NCBI GenBank assembly: GCA_947589115.1
Contig: CANPZP010000016.1
Span: forward strand, 1-33,182
Reading direction: 5' to 3'
DNA length: 33,182 nucleotides
Source: Candidatus Gastranaerophilales bacterium
Lineage (GTDB): Bacteria > Cyanobacteriota > Vampirovibrionia > Gastranaerophilales > Gastranaerophilaceae
Shown here: positions 26,043-33,182 of the stretch, piece after piece
Layout of the letters: each line of letters opens with the position of its first letter
Position numbering within the stretch: position 1 is the first letter of the stretch
The notes under the pieces: generated by a model
Told to the model about the DNA's origin: nothing
Database searches by the model: none
The model's input: only the letters and a program-made list of their open reading frames with translations
Made by a program: the position numbers and the translations under genes

Positions 26043-26076
26043 TAGAGATTTTAATCACGAAAGGATTCGAAACATT

Positions 26077-28770
26077 ATGGTAACAAAAAGCAAAGCTACA
26101 GCTAAAAAAGCTACAAGTAAGGCTGAAAAAAATAAGCAAAAAGTTGAAGCCTTAGAAAAAGCTTTGAAGCAGTCAAATACTGTTGAAACTCTTGAACAGT
26201 TGGAAGTATTAATATCAAAAGTAAAAAAAGCTCAAAAAATATTTGAAACATACACCCAAGAACAAGTGGATGCAATATTTAAAGCAGCAGCAGCTGCGGC
26301 TGATAAAGCACGTATTCCGCTTGCGAAAATGGCTGTTGAAGAAACAGGCATGGGTATTTTGGAAGATAAAATTATAAAGAATCACTTTGCATCAGAATAT
26401 ATATATAACAAACATAAGAATGCAAAAACATGCGGAATAATCAGAGAAGACAGAGCCAACGGTATAAAAATTGTTGCGGAACCTTTAGGGGTTTTAGCAG
26501 GTATTGTACCTACAACAAATCCTACATCAACAGCTATATTTAAATCTTTAATCGCTCTGAAAACAAGAAACGGAATTATTTTCTCACCCCATCCGAGAGC
26601 AAAAAAATGTACGATAGCTGCTGCAAAATTAGTATTGGATGCAGCTGTTGAAGCAGGTGCTCCCGAAAATATAATCGGGTGGATAGATGTTCCTTCCGTT
26701 GAATTATCGGCTGCACTTATGAATCATAGTGAAATAGATTGTATTTTGGCAACAGGCGGTCCCGGCATGGTTAAAGCTGCATATTCTTCAGGAAATCCGG
26801 CATTGGGTGTAGGCCCCGGAAATACTCCGGCTGTTATTGATGAAACTGCTGATATTAAAACTGCCGTATCTTCAATTTTAATGTCAAAAACTTTTGATAA
26901 CGGTATGATTTGTGCTTCTGAACAATCCGTTATTGTTGTTGATAAAGTATATGAAGAAGTAAAAAAAGAATTTGTTTATCGTGGTGCTTATTTGGTTAAT
27001 AAAACAGAAACCAAAAAGTTAGCTGATTTACCGTTAATTGATACAAAACGAGGTACTGCTCATCCTGATATCGTAGGTCAATGCGCACACAGAATAGCGG
27101 AACTTGCAGGATTTAAAGTACCTGATAATGCTAAAATTTTATTGGTAGAAAGACCTAAAGTTGATTGGAATGACCCGTTCAGCCGTGAAAAACTTTCGCC
27201 CGTATTATCAATGTATAAAGCAAAAGATTTTGAAGAAGCTGCAGAGATGGCATATGAGCTTGTTTCAAGAGGCGGTTTAGGTCATACCTCAGTAATATAT
27301 ACCGATGAACGTCATAAGGAAAGAATTGATGCATATGCCGAAAAAATGCCTACATGCAGAGTTTTGGTTAATTCACCTTCTTCACATGGCGGTATAGGTG
27401 ATTTATATAACTTTAAATTGGAACCGTCTTTAACTCTCGGCTGCGGTTCTTGGGGCGGTAATGCCGTTTCGGGTAACGTAGGAGTTGAAAATTTATTGAA
27501 CTACAAAACCGTTGCTGAAAGGAGAGAAAATATGTTATGGTTTAAAGTTCCTGCTAAAATTTACTTTAAAAGAGGTGCTACTGACTTGGCACTTAGAGAA
27601 CTTGCAGGTAAAAAACGTGCATTTATTGTTACTGACCGATTCTTATTTAATTCGGGTGCTGTTGACAATATTACTAAAGTGCTTGATGAAATCGGTATTG
27701 AACATGAAGTATTCTTTGATGTAAAACCAGATCCTACATTATCTACAATTAATCAGGCAATATCTATATTAAGACCTTTTGAACCTGATGTAATTATTGC
27801 ATTAGGCGGCGGTTCTCCTATGGATGCAGCTAAAATATTATGGTTAATGTATGAACAGCCTGATATTAATTTCTCTGATATTTCAATGAGATTCATGGAT
27901 ATAAGAAAGAGAATCTGCTCTATTCCGGAATTAGGTAAAAAAGCTACAATGGTTGCAATACCTACAACATCAGGTACGGGTAGTGAAGTTACTCCGTTTG
28001 CTATTATTACGGATGATGAAACTCATGTTAAATATGCTATTGCGGATTATGCATTGACACCTAATATGGCTATTGTAGACCCTAACTTTGTTGACGGAAT
28101 GCCTAAAGGCTTAACCTCAGCATCAGGTATTGATGCTTTGGTGCATGCTCTTGAAGCTTATGTTTCTTCTATGGCAACAAACTTTACTAATTCAAATGCC
28201 TTAGAAGCTTCAAAATTAGTATTCAGATACTTAGAACGTTCATACAATGAGGGTGCAAATGATCCTGTAGCAAGAGAAAAAATGCATTATGCCGCAACTA
28301 TTGCAGGTATGGCATTTGCTAATTCATTCTTAGGCGTATGCCACTCAATGGCTCATAAACTTGGAGCTATGTATCATGTTCCGCACGGTGTAGCTAATGC
28401 ATTATTAATCAGACAAGTTATTAAATATAATGCTTCCGATGCACCTAAAAAACAAGCTACATTCCCTCAATATAAATTCCCTTGTGCTAAAACAAGATAT
28501 GCTCAAGTGGCTGATGAACTTGGTTTGGGCGGAAAAAATGATGACGAAAAAGTCGAACTGCTTATTAAAGCCGTTGATAAATTAATGAAAAACATTAATC
28601 TTCCAAATTCTATTAAAGATTTTGGAGTTGATGAAAAAACCTTTATGGCTAATTTAGATGAATTGGTTGAACTTGCATTTGATGACCAATGTACTGGTGC
28701 AAATCCTGTTTATCCTTTAATGTCAGATATTAAGAAAATTTATCTTGATGCTTATAAAGGTATTGTTTAA
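26077..28770 (+). CDS. adhE: Bifunctional acetaldehyde/alcohol dehydrogenase AdhE
   Basis: AdhE reduces acetyl-CoA to acetaldehyde and then to ethanol with two NADH; it forms cytosolic spirosomes in fermenting bacteria. The ATG at 26077 follows GAAAGGA; an open frame reaching back to 25777 overlaps the divergent gene and lacks such a site. In the 897 residues, the aldehyde dehydrogenase half has GIVPTTNPTSTAIFKSLIAL, GVGPGNTPAV and catalytic Cys279 in DNGMICASEQS. The iron alcohol dehydrogenase half has LGGGSPMDAAK, PTTSGTGSEVTPFA and metal ligands Asp686, His690, His756 and His770. The first 45 residues are an unusual Lys/Ala-rich, probably coiled extension not part of the aldehyde dehydrogenase core. 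The gene is followed by a terminator and then rex. Confidence 0.97.
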   Translation: MVTKSKATAKKATSKAEKNKQKVEALEKALKQSNTVETLEQLEVLISKVKKAQKIFETYTQEQVDAIFKAAAAAADKARIPLAKMAVEETGMGILEDKIIKNHFASEYIYNKHKNAKTCGIIREDRANGIKIVAEPLGVLAGIVPTTNPTSTAIFKSLIALKTRNGIIFSPHPRAKKCTIAAAKLVLDAAVEAGAPENIIGWIDVPSVELSAALMNHSEIDCILATGGPGMVKAAYSSGNPALGVGPGNTPAVIDETADIKTAVSSILMSKTFDNGMICASEQSVIVVDKVYEEVKKEFVYRGAYLVNKTETKKLADLPLIDTKRGTAHPDIVGQCAHRIAELAGFKVPDNAKILLVERPKVDWNDPFSREKLSPVLSMYKAKDFEEAAEMAYELVSRGGLGHTSVIYTDERHKERIDAYAEKMPTCRVLVNSPSSHGGIGDLYNFKLEPSLTLGCGSWGGNAVSGNVGVENLLNYKTVAERRENMLWFKVPAKIYFKRGATDLALRELAGKKRAFIVTDRFLFNSGAVDNITKVLDEIGIEHEVFFDVKPDPTLSTINQAISILRPFEPDVIIALGGGSPMDAAKILWLMYEQPDINFSDISMRFMDIRKRICSIPELGKKATMVAIPTTSGTGSEVTPFAIITDDETHVKYAIADYALTPNMAIVDPNFVDGMPKGLTSASGIDALVHALEAYVSSMATNFTNSNALEASKLVFRYLERSYNEGANDPVAREKMHYAATIAGMAFANSFLGVCHSMAHKLGAMYHVPHGVANALLIRQVIKYNASDAPKKQATFPQYKFPCAKTRYAQVADELGLGGKNDDEKVELLIKAVDKLMKNINLPNSIKDFGVDEKTFMANLDELVELAFDDQCTGANPVYPLMSDIKKIYLDAYKGIV

Positions 28771-28781
28771 TTATTTATTAC

Positions 28782-28816
28782 AGAAGAGGAACATTATTTG
28801 TTCCTCTTCTTTTTGG
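28782..28816 (+). terminator. adhE terminator overlapping the rex leader
   Basis: AGAAGAGGAACA (28782-28793), loop TTATT and TGTTCCTCTTCT (28799-28810) followed by TTTT. It ends only about 9 bases before the rex ATG, so any read-through mRNA would carry this hairpin next to the rex start site. Confidence 0.88.
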
Positions 28817-28824
28817 GATTTTTT

Positions 28825-29457
28825 ATGAAAAAATTTATTTCTGATAAAGTTATAAACAGATTAACTCTTTATCATAGTATTTTAACCGATTATATTGAAA
28901 AAAATATAGATTACATCTCCAGCCCGCAAATTGCGGATTTGCTTCATATTGATAATACACAGGTTAGGAAAGATATTGCGCTTTTACAATATAAAGGTAA
29001 ATGTAAGGTAGGTTATAAAGTAAAAGAGTTAAAAACTTTTATCGAAGATACTTTGGGTTTTAAATCGGTTAAAACTGCTTTTATAGTCGGCGCAGGTAAT
29101 CTTGGTATGGCGCTTGCTAAATATGATAATTTTGAAGCGTACGGATTTAATATTTCCGCACTCTTTGATAATGATTCCGATAAAATCGGGGCTAAAATTA
29201 ATAATAAGCAAATATTTAATATACTTCAGCTTCCTGTTTTGGTAAAAAAATTTAATGCTAAAATAGCTATCCTTACTGTACCGAGAATATATGCTCAAGA
29301 AGTTTCCGATTTTCTTGTTGATTCGGGTATTAAATATATTTGGAATTTTACTCCTTGTGTTTTAAATGTTCCGGATTATGTTCAAGTGTGGAATGAAAAT
29401 TTAATAGGTAATTTTCTTCAATTTACGGTTAATCATTCGGTAAATGAAACTAATTAA
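28825..29457 (+). CDS. rex: Redox-sensing transcriptional repressor Rex
   Basis: Rex binds DNA when NADH/NAD is low and releases when NADH rises, controlling fermentation genes such as adhE. The ATG at 28825 gives 210 residues; a TTG at 28798 lies inside the adhE terminator and is not credible. The N-terminal winged helix includes SSPQIADLLHIDNTQVRKDI, then ALLQYKGKCKVGYKVKELKT. The Rossmann domain starts with TAFIVGAGNLGMALAKYDNF and contains AALFDNDSDKIG-like sequence (SALFDNDSDKIGAKI). The canonical RKDL-x-G-x-FG motif is altered to RKDIALLQYKGKCKVGY. The gene directly follows adhE, strong context support. Its stop codon overlaps by bases the stop of the convergent GT-C-like gene. Confidence 0.92.
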   Translation: MKKFISDKVINRLTLYHSILTDYIEKNIDYISSPQIADLLHIDNTQVRKDIALLQYKGKCKVGYKVKELKTFIEDTLGFKSVKTAFIVGAGNLGMALAKYDNFEAYGFNISALFDNDSDKIGAKINNKQIFNILQLPVLVKKFNAKIAILTVPRIYAQEVSDFLVDSGIKYIWNFTPCVLNVPDYVQVWNENLIGNFLQFTVNHSVNETN

Positions 29458-30965
29458 TCTTTTATATATTTATATATATAATATTTTTCGTTTCTGACTA
29501 CTGTATTATTATTACTTTCATATATTAGTTTAAAAGAGTCTTTATATGTATCACTTAAATATGCTTTATTTTTTAATCCGTCATTACCCTGAATTATGTA
29601 TAAATCTCCTTTAAATCCGTTTTCTCTTAAATATTCGGCACAATCCTTCCATGCTTCATTAGAATATACATAATATCCGATTTTATCCCATATAACATAT
29701 TTAACTCTTTTACTTCGTAATACGGAATATAAATTTTCCGCCAGATTGTCTTTATCAAGAAAGTATATTAATGCAATGGTAAATGGTTCGTTATCAATTA
29801 GCATTAAATCTTCTTGTTTTACTTGTGTTTTTAAAAATTCATATGCACTTTTTGCAGGGGAATAATTTGAATAAATATCATGAAAATAGTAATTTATTCC
29901 GTTAAATATACTTAAACTGAAAAATATTGTTATAAGAATATTTGTTGCTTTTTCACTGCATATTTTGTATTTATCGTTAAAGTTTTTATTGCATATAAGT
30001 ATCCAAAAGCAAAACAGCATTATAGTATGTGCAGTAAATATTCTTGTGCAGTATGTATGAGCCGGATATAAGAATAAGTATATTCCAAACTGAAATAATA
30101 AACTTGAAAATAATATCCAAAATATTTTTTTATTATTTAAGTATAAATTTATTAAACACATTATATATGATGCTATGAAAATTATTATTAAAGGTATATT
30201 TATAAACCGATAAGGTATAGATTTATTAAATGTGAATTCATTATTATATGCATTTATGAAGAAGAATGATATTATTTTAAAAGTTTTGATAAATAAGTCA
30301 GAAAAATCTAATTTGATACATGCATTACTTGAGGTTGTATCATGTAATTGAAGAAATACATAAATAATTGAGATTAAGAATATTGAGCAAGCCAATATAA
30401 ACTTTTTTGAGTTATCTTTATTTTTCAGAATATTATCATAAATAAATAATACAAACAGAAATACACTAAAACAGAGCATAATAGCATGCGTCATAGCAAT
30501 AAGAGATAGGGTTAGAATATAAATAAACGGATGTTCTTTTTGTTTATTATAAAAAATAGCGGCAAGAAATACCAAAAAAGGTATTATTGAATAACTTCTT
30601 GCAATTACTGGGAAATAGTATAAAAAGCCTCCGCTTAACATAATGGCAAATTTTGTTATCAGCTTGAACGGTGAATAATAAAAGAGCATAAAGACAGCAA
30701 AACACATAAATGCCCAACAAATCATCTGCATATAAATAATATCGGGAAATATTTTTGCGAAGGGCATAACCATGAGATAAAATAATATAGGATGACCTTC
30801 ATTATGCAGGTGATTGTATAACTCAGGTATGTTTAAATATTTACATAGCTGCCAAACTTGTGCTTCATCAGCCCAGGTTTCATGATGTAATACACATATT
30901 AATGTAATAACTGCATATATAAAAGTAATACAAATAGCAAATACAAGATTTTTATTTAATTTCAT
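29454..30965 (-). CDS. Multi-pass membrane glycosyltransferase-like protein (GT-C/GT39 type)
   Basis: The 503-residue protein has about ten to twelve membrane helices in the first 380 residues and a soluble C-terminal domain of about 120 residues. The first outside loop reads HHETWADEAQVWQLCKYL, followed by NHLHNEGHPILFYLMVMPFA. The pattern (acidic residue after helix 1, then HPILFY) is typical of GT-C sugar transferases and uncharacterised ArnT/GT39-like proteins that use polyprenyl-phosphate sugars. Transfer to lipid or protein at the outer face of the inner membrane is inferred. It converges on rex with stop codons overlapping by 4 bases and no terminator between. The 60-base gap to rpsU on its 5' side holds the rpsU terminator. 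Confidence 0.62.
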   Translation of the reverse strand: MKLNKNLVFAICITFIYAVITLICVLHHETWADEAQVWQLCKYLNIPELYNHLHNEGHPILFYLMVMPFAKIFPDIIYMQMICWAFMCFAVFMLFYYSPFKLITKFAIMLSGGFLYYFPVIARSYSIIPFLVFLAAIFYNKQKEHPFIYILTLSLIAMTHAIMLCFSVFLFVLFIYDNILKNKDNSKKFILACSIFLISIIYVFLQLHDTTSSNACIKLDFSDLFIKTFKIISFFFINAYNNEFTFNKSIPYRFINIPLIIIFIASYIMCLINLYLNNKKIFWILFSSLLFQFGIYLFLYPAHTYCTRIFTAHTIMLFCFWILICNKNFNDKYKICSEKATNILITIFFSLSIFNGINYYFHDIYSNYSPAKSAYEFLKTQVKQEDLMLIDNEPFTIALIYFLDKDNLAENLYSVLRSKRVKYVIWDKIGYYVYSNEAWKDCAEYLRENGFKGDLYIIQGNDGLKNKAYLSDTYKDSFKLIYESNNNTVVRNEKYYIYKYIKD

Positions 30966-30974
30966 ACCGTCCTC

Positions 30975-31013
30975 AAAAATTTGAAGAGGCTGCCTTAAAA
31001 AGGTCAGCCTCTT
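30975..31013 (-). terminator. Terminator of rpsU (minus strand)
   Basis: AAGAGGCTG (30984-30992) pairs with CAGCCTCTT (31005-31013), extended inward by CCTT/AAGG. On the minus strand the hairpin is followed by CAAATTTTTG. Confidence 0.82.
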
Positions 31014-31025
31014 ATTTATTAAACC

Positions 31026-31199
31026 TTATACACGTCTTTTGCGAGCTGCTTCAGATTTGCGTTTTTTCTTAATACTTGGTTTTTCATAACGTTCACGACG
31101 TTTGATTTCAGAAAGTATTCCTGCTTTTTGGATTTTCTTCTTAAATCTTTTAAGAGCGCTTTCGATACTTTCGTTTTCGCCAACCCTTACTTCAGGCAT
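31026..31199 (-). CDS. rpsU: Small ribosomal subunit protein bS21
   Basis: bS21 is a small basic protein of the 30S platform that helps ribosome-mRNA pairing during initiation. The 57 residues [20 protein letters not shown]..., [13 protein letters not shown] and the lysine/arginine-rich end [14 protein letters not shown] match bS21 throughout. The start is the ATG at 31199; the alternative TTG at 31217 would add six residues, but AAGGTGG sits 8 bases before the ATG and the family begins with MPEV. It forms its own unit between two terminators, with a minus-strand terminator at 30975 and an upstream one at 31276. Confidence 0.97.
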   Translation of the reverse strand: MPEVRVGENESIESALKRFKKKIQKAGILSEIKRRERYEKPSIKKKRKSEAARKRRV

Positions 31200-31275
31200 T
31201 ATTTTCACCACCTTCAATGTTTTTGATTTTCAATAAACACATACTAGCAGGAACATAATTAAATTTCAAGTATAT

Positions 31276-31309
31276 AAAAAACCCTTTGAAATATTTCAAA
31301 GGGTTTTTT
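31276..31309. terminator. Terminator between the SLH gene and rpsU
   Basis: A 34-base perfect palindrome centred at 31292/31293: an A-run, CCCTTTGAAAT, ATTTCAAAGGG and a T-run. It ends the SLH transcript on the minus strand and could work both ways. Confidence 0.88.
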
Positions 31310-31330
31310 AAACTTATTAACAACTTAAAA

Positions 31331-32593
31331 CTAGTTAGGAATAGATAAGTCTTGAGTTAATTCTAACCAAACATAGTCGCCGTCGTTAGCTTTGTATGTT
31401 CTACCTTTAGTAGTTAAACCGGTTAATAAACCAACACCTGCGCCTACAGGAGTACCGATAGCTATACCTTCACCGTAGTGACGATGACCGTTATGGCTGA
31501 ATGAACCGGCACCAACACCAATACCGCCGCCTACTAAAGCACCGCCTACTGTGTAACCTAACGGTTTTGCCCATCTGTTTTCGGTTAATACACCGTTATT
31601 GTTTACTACATCAGCTTTAAACGGTACACATACGCCGTTCGGTAATGTCATTGATTCAAATTCTACAGTAACTTTATCGTTCTTATTCCACCATTTTTTA
31701 GGTTCAATACTTGTTATTTTAGCTGCCATTGTTGTGTCAGCAGGAATTACTAAAGTTCCTTCTTCTGTATAGATATCATGTTTAGCTGTGAAAGTAACTG
31801 TATCTCCTACTTGTGCATCTTTTGATGTGAAGTATGTGTAGAAATAACCTTTGATTATGTTTTTAGCTAAAACGATTTTTCTTGTGTTTGTTATTTGAAC
31901 TTCGTCAACTTCAGCTTTTTTAGTTTCATTTAAATGTTCTGTAGCTAATAAAGCTTCTTTGTTAACATATTGTTCTTTAACAGCTGTGATTGATTGTTTT
32001 AATTTATATAACAATACGGCTGCTTCAGCTCTGTTTAAGTTTTTGTTAGGAAGTAATTCATCAGCATCGGGATAATTTACATAAATACCTAAATCAATAG
32101 TTTTAGCAAATTGTTTTGCACCCCAGCACGGAATTTCTTCTTTATCTTTAAACGGATTTAAAGATTTAACGTTTCCTTTGTAATCTTTTGTTATATGGCT
32201 GATAACAGATGCTGCTTCTGTTTTTGTCATTATTCTGTCCGGTTTAAATGTTCCGTCATTATAACCATAAATCAAGCCTAATTTTGATGATAACAGAATA
32301 TCTCCGTAATCACCTCTTGAGGAAACAACATCAGAAAACGGATTGTTGTCTGATAATGATGCCGTTCTGTGACCTAATGTTCTCAATAAAGCTGAGTTGA
32401 AGTCAGATCTTGAAACATCTTTTGTAGGTAAGAATGATTTACCTTCTAACTGTAAGATACCATCATTTACTACTGCTGTGATTTCTTTGTTTGCCCAGTA
32501 ATCAGCCGGTACATCGCTGTAAACATCTGCATTAACTGTGTTAAATGCGCCTGTCATTAACATTACAGCGAAAATAGTTAAAATCTTTTTCAT
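31331..32593 (-). CDS. Exported SLH-domain envelope protein with glycine-zipper C-terminus
   Basis: The product from the ATG at 32593 has 420 residues. This start is preferred over 32605 because GGAG lies 7 bases before it. It begins MKKILTIFAVMLMTGAFNTV, a signal peptide with cleavage near VNA-DVYSD. Three S-layer homology domains follow: YSDVPADYWANKEITAVVND (about residues 24-72), NPFSDVVSSRGDYGDIL...GYNDGTFKPD (about 80-138) and NPFKDKEEIPCWGAK...NLNRAEAAVLLYKLK (about 142-195). SLH domains bind cell-wall polymers. A beta-rich region follows, then a glycine-zipper segment (GYTVGGALVGGGIGVGAG) that may sit in a membrane or oligomerise. In cyanobacteria-like bacteria such proteins tie the outer membrane to peptidoglycan. 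A strong promoter is at 32637-32665. Confidence 0.85.
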   Translation of the reverse strand: MKKILTIFAVMLMTGAFNTVNADVYSDVPADYWANKEITAVVNDGILQLEGKSFLPTKDVSRSDFNSALLRTLGHRTASLSDNNPFSDVVSSRGDYGDILLSSKLGLIYGYNDGTFKPDRIMTKTEAASVISHITKDYKGNVKSLNPFKDKEEIPCWGAKQFAKTIDLGIYVNYPDADELLPNKNLNRAEAAVLLYKLKQSITAVKEQYVNKEALLATEHLNETKKAEVDEVQITNTRKIVLAKNIIKGYFYTYFTSKDAQVGDTVTFTAKHDIYTEEGTLVIPADTTMAAKITSIEPKKWWNKNDKVTVEFESMTLPNGVCVPFKADVVNNNGVLTENRWAKPLGYTVGGALVGGGIGVGAGSFSHNGHRHYGEGIAIGTPVGAGVGLLTGLTTKGRTYKANDGDYVWLELTQDLSIPN

Positions 32594-32636
32594 TTTTTTC
32601 TCCATTTTTTGTAAAGTACAAATTAAAGATACAAAA

Positions 32637-32665
32637 ATTATATACTAATATAATTTTTTTTGCAA
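32637..32665 (-). promoter_or_regulatory. Promoter of the SLH-domain gene
   Basis: On the minus strand TTGCAA (32665-32660), a 17-base spacer and TATAAT (32642-32637), about 45 bases before the ATG, as expected for an abundant envelope protein. Confidence 0.65.
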
Positions 32666-32748
32666 ATTTTAATCCAAATTATAAAAAAAATTTTTTTTAT
32701 ATTATAATAAATTATTGAAAACATTAGTATATAATTTATATCGAATTA

Positions 32749-32821
<73 letters not shown>

Positions 32822-32836
32822 ATTTTATATAATAAC

Positions 32837-33182
32837 TAATGGGCGTGTGGCACTGTGCCGAGAAAAACGATTAAGTATCGTTTTTCGAGAGGTGGTAGAC
32901 GCACCTCAGCCCGAAAGAAAATAGAACCTTAAAAAAATAATATCAAGCCTACAAGGGCTGATATTCATAGATTAATGGGCGTGTGGCACTGTGCCGAGAA
33001 AAACGATTGAGTATCGTTTTTCGAGAGGTGGTAGACGCACCTCAGCCCGAAAGAAATAGAACCTTAAAAAAATAATATCAAGCCTACAAGGGCTGATATT
33101 CATAAATTAATGGGCGTGTGGCACTGTGCCGAGAAAAACGATTGAGTATCGTTTTTCGAGAGGTGGTAGACGCACCTCAGCC
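32837..33182 (+). repeat. Tandem array of 135-136 bp units downstream of tRNA-Lys (runs off the window)
   Basis: Unit 1 is 32837-32972 (136 bp), unit 2 is 32973-33107 (135 bp) and unit 3 is 33108-33182, cut by the edge. The copies differ only in a hairpin loop (TAAGT or TGAGT), one A in a spacer A-run and one base before the next unit. No open frame is plausible. The number of copies beyond the window is unknown. The period is too long and the unit too structured for a CRISPR repeat. Confidence 0.95.
32841..32912 (+). ncRNA. Candidate structured RNA, first copy: 72-base four-armed fold
   Basis: GGGC (32841-32844) pairs with GCCC (32909-32912) and closes three hairpins: GGCA-CTG-TGCC (32849-32859), GAAAAACGAT-TAAGT-ATCGTTTTTC (32862-32886, 10 perfect pairs) and GAGGTG-GTAGACG-CACCTC (32889-32907). 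A separate hairpin with AATATC, AGCC, GGCT and GATATT follows at 32939-32965. The size and cloverleaf shape recall a tRNA, and the words GTGTGGC and TGGTAGACGCACCT recall the 5' part of tRNA-Leu. It lacks a T-loop, a 7-bp acceptor and CCA, so it is not a functional tRNA. Further copies start at 32977 and 33112. Family unknown; expression is inferred. Confidence 0.45.

Noticed and set aside
25777-26076. Upstream extension of adhE by 100 residues
   Set aside because: It runs antisense through the deaminase-like gene and lacks a ribosome-binding site; the ATG at 26077 has one and fits the family.
32837-33182. CRISPR array
   Set aside because: Units are 135-136 bp and near-identical over their full length, with no alternating unique spacers.
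32837-33182. Integron attC array
   Set aside because: No GTTRRRY/RYYYAAC core sites, no cassettes with genes and no integrase in the window.

Overview
The window is an AT-rich bacterial chromosome segment with tightly packed genes and no rRNA operon, insertion sequence, integrase or CRISPR array. The gene set suggests a fermentative, cyanobacteria-related gut lineage of the Vampirovibrionia/Melainabacteria (Gastranaerophilales) type. The clues are a bifunctional AdhE next to Rex, an SLH-domain envelope protein, pilin-like proteins with the FTL(A/S)EVLITL start, a GGGtGRT-family protein, and several unrelated proteins with a short N-terminal leader ending in an aromatic-glycine 'FG' tag. This assignment is inference from gene content and style; a 16S or marker-gene tree would settle it.

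Layout. Positions 1-9131 are mostly housekeeping: queA (cut by the left edge), a multi-pass GT-C-like membrane protein, mtnP, yggT, then bioY-rimI on the minus strand, hemW, an unknown FG-tagged membrane protein, and tatD-tlyA. From 9132 come a small XRE regulator with an operator-like upstream region, two overlapping TPR genes, clpC, a possible small RNA, a small membrane protein and ahcY. From 15344 to 18982 lies an envelope/regulatory cluster: an anti-sigma factor, its ECF sigma factor, two divergent pilin-like genes, two G9/C9 homopolymer tracts and a LuxR-type HTH protein. One tract puts a pilin gene out of frame. From 19083 an NifU-like protein and the GGGtGRT protein form a pair, followed by a GC-richer structured repeat island of about 515 bp and an NSS-family sodium symporter. 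Then come an FG-tagged GH77-like glucanotransferase, an FG-tagged cytidine-deaminase-like protein, adhE, rex, a second GT-C-like protein, rpsU and an SLH protein. The right end holds a tRNA-Lys followed directly by a tandem array of 135-136 bp units that runs off the window. Each unit can fold into a compact four-armed structure.

How the genes work together. MtnP and AhcY both recycle by-products of S-adenosylmethionine use, and QueA and TlyA are SAM users. AdhE reoxidises NADH in fermentation and Rex senses NADH/NAD. The sigma/anti-sigma pair sits immediately downstream of a pilin-like gene on the same strand, so envelope or surface signalling is a reasonable guess. The strongest candidates for something undescribed are the tRNA-adjacent structured array, the homopolymer-controlled pilin start, the FG leader shared by unrelated proteins, and the repeat island.
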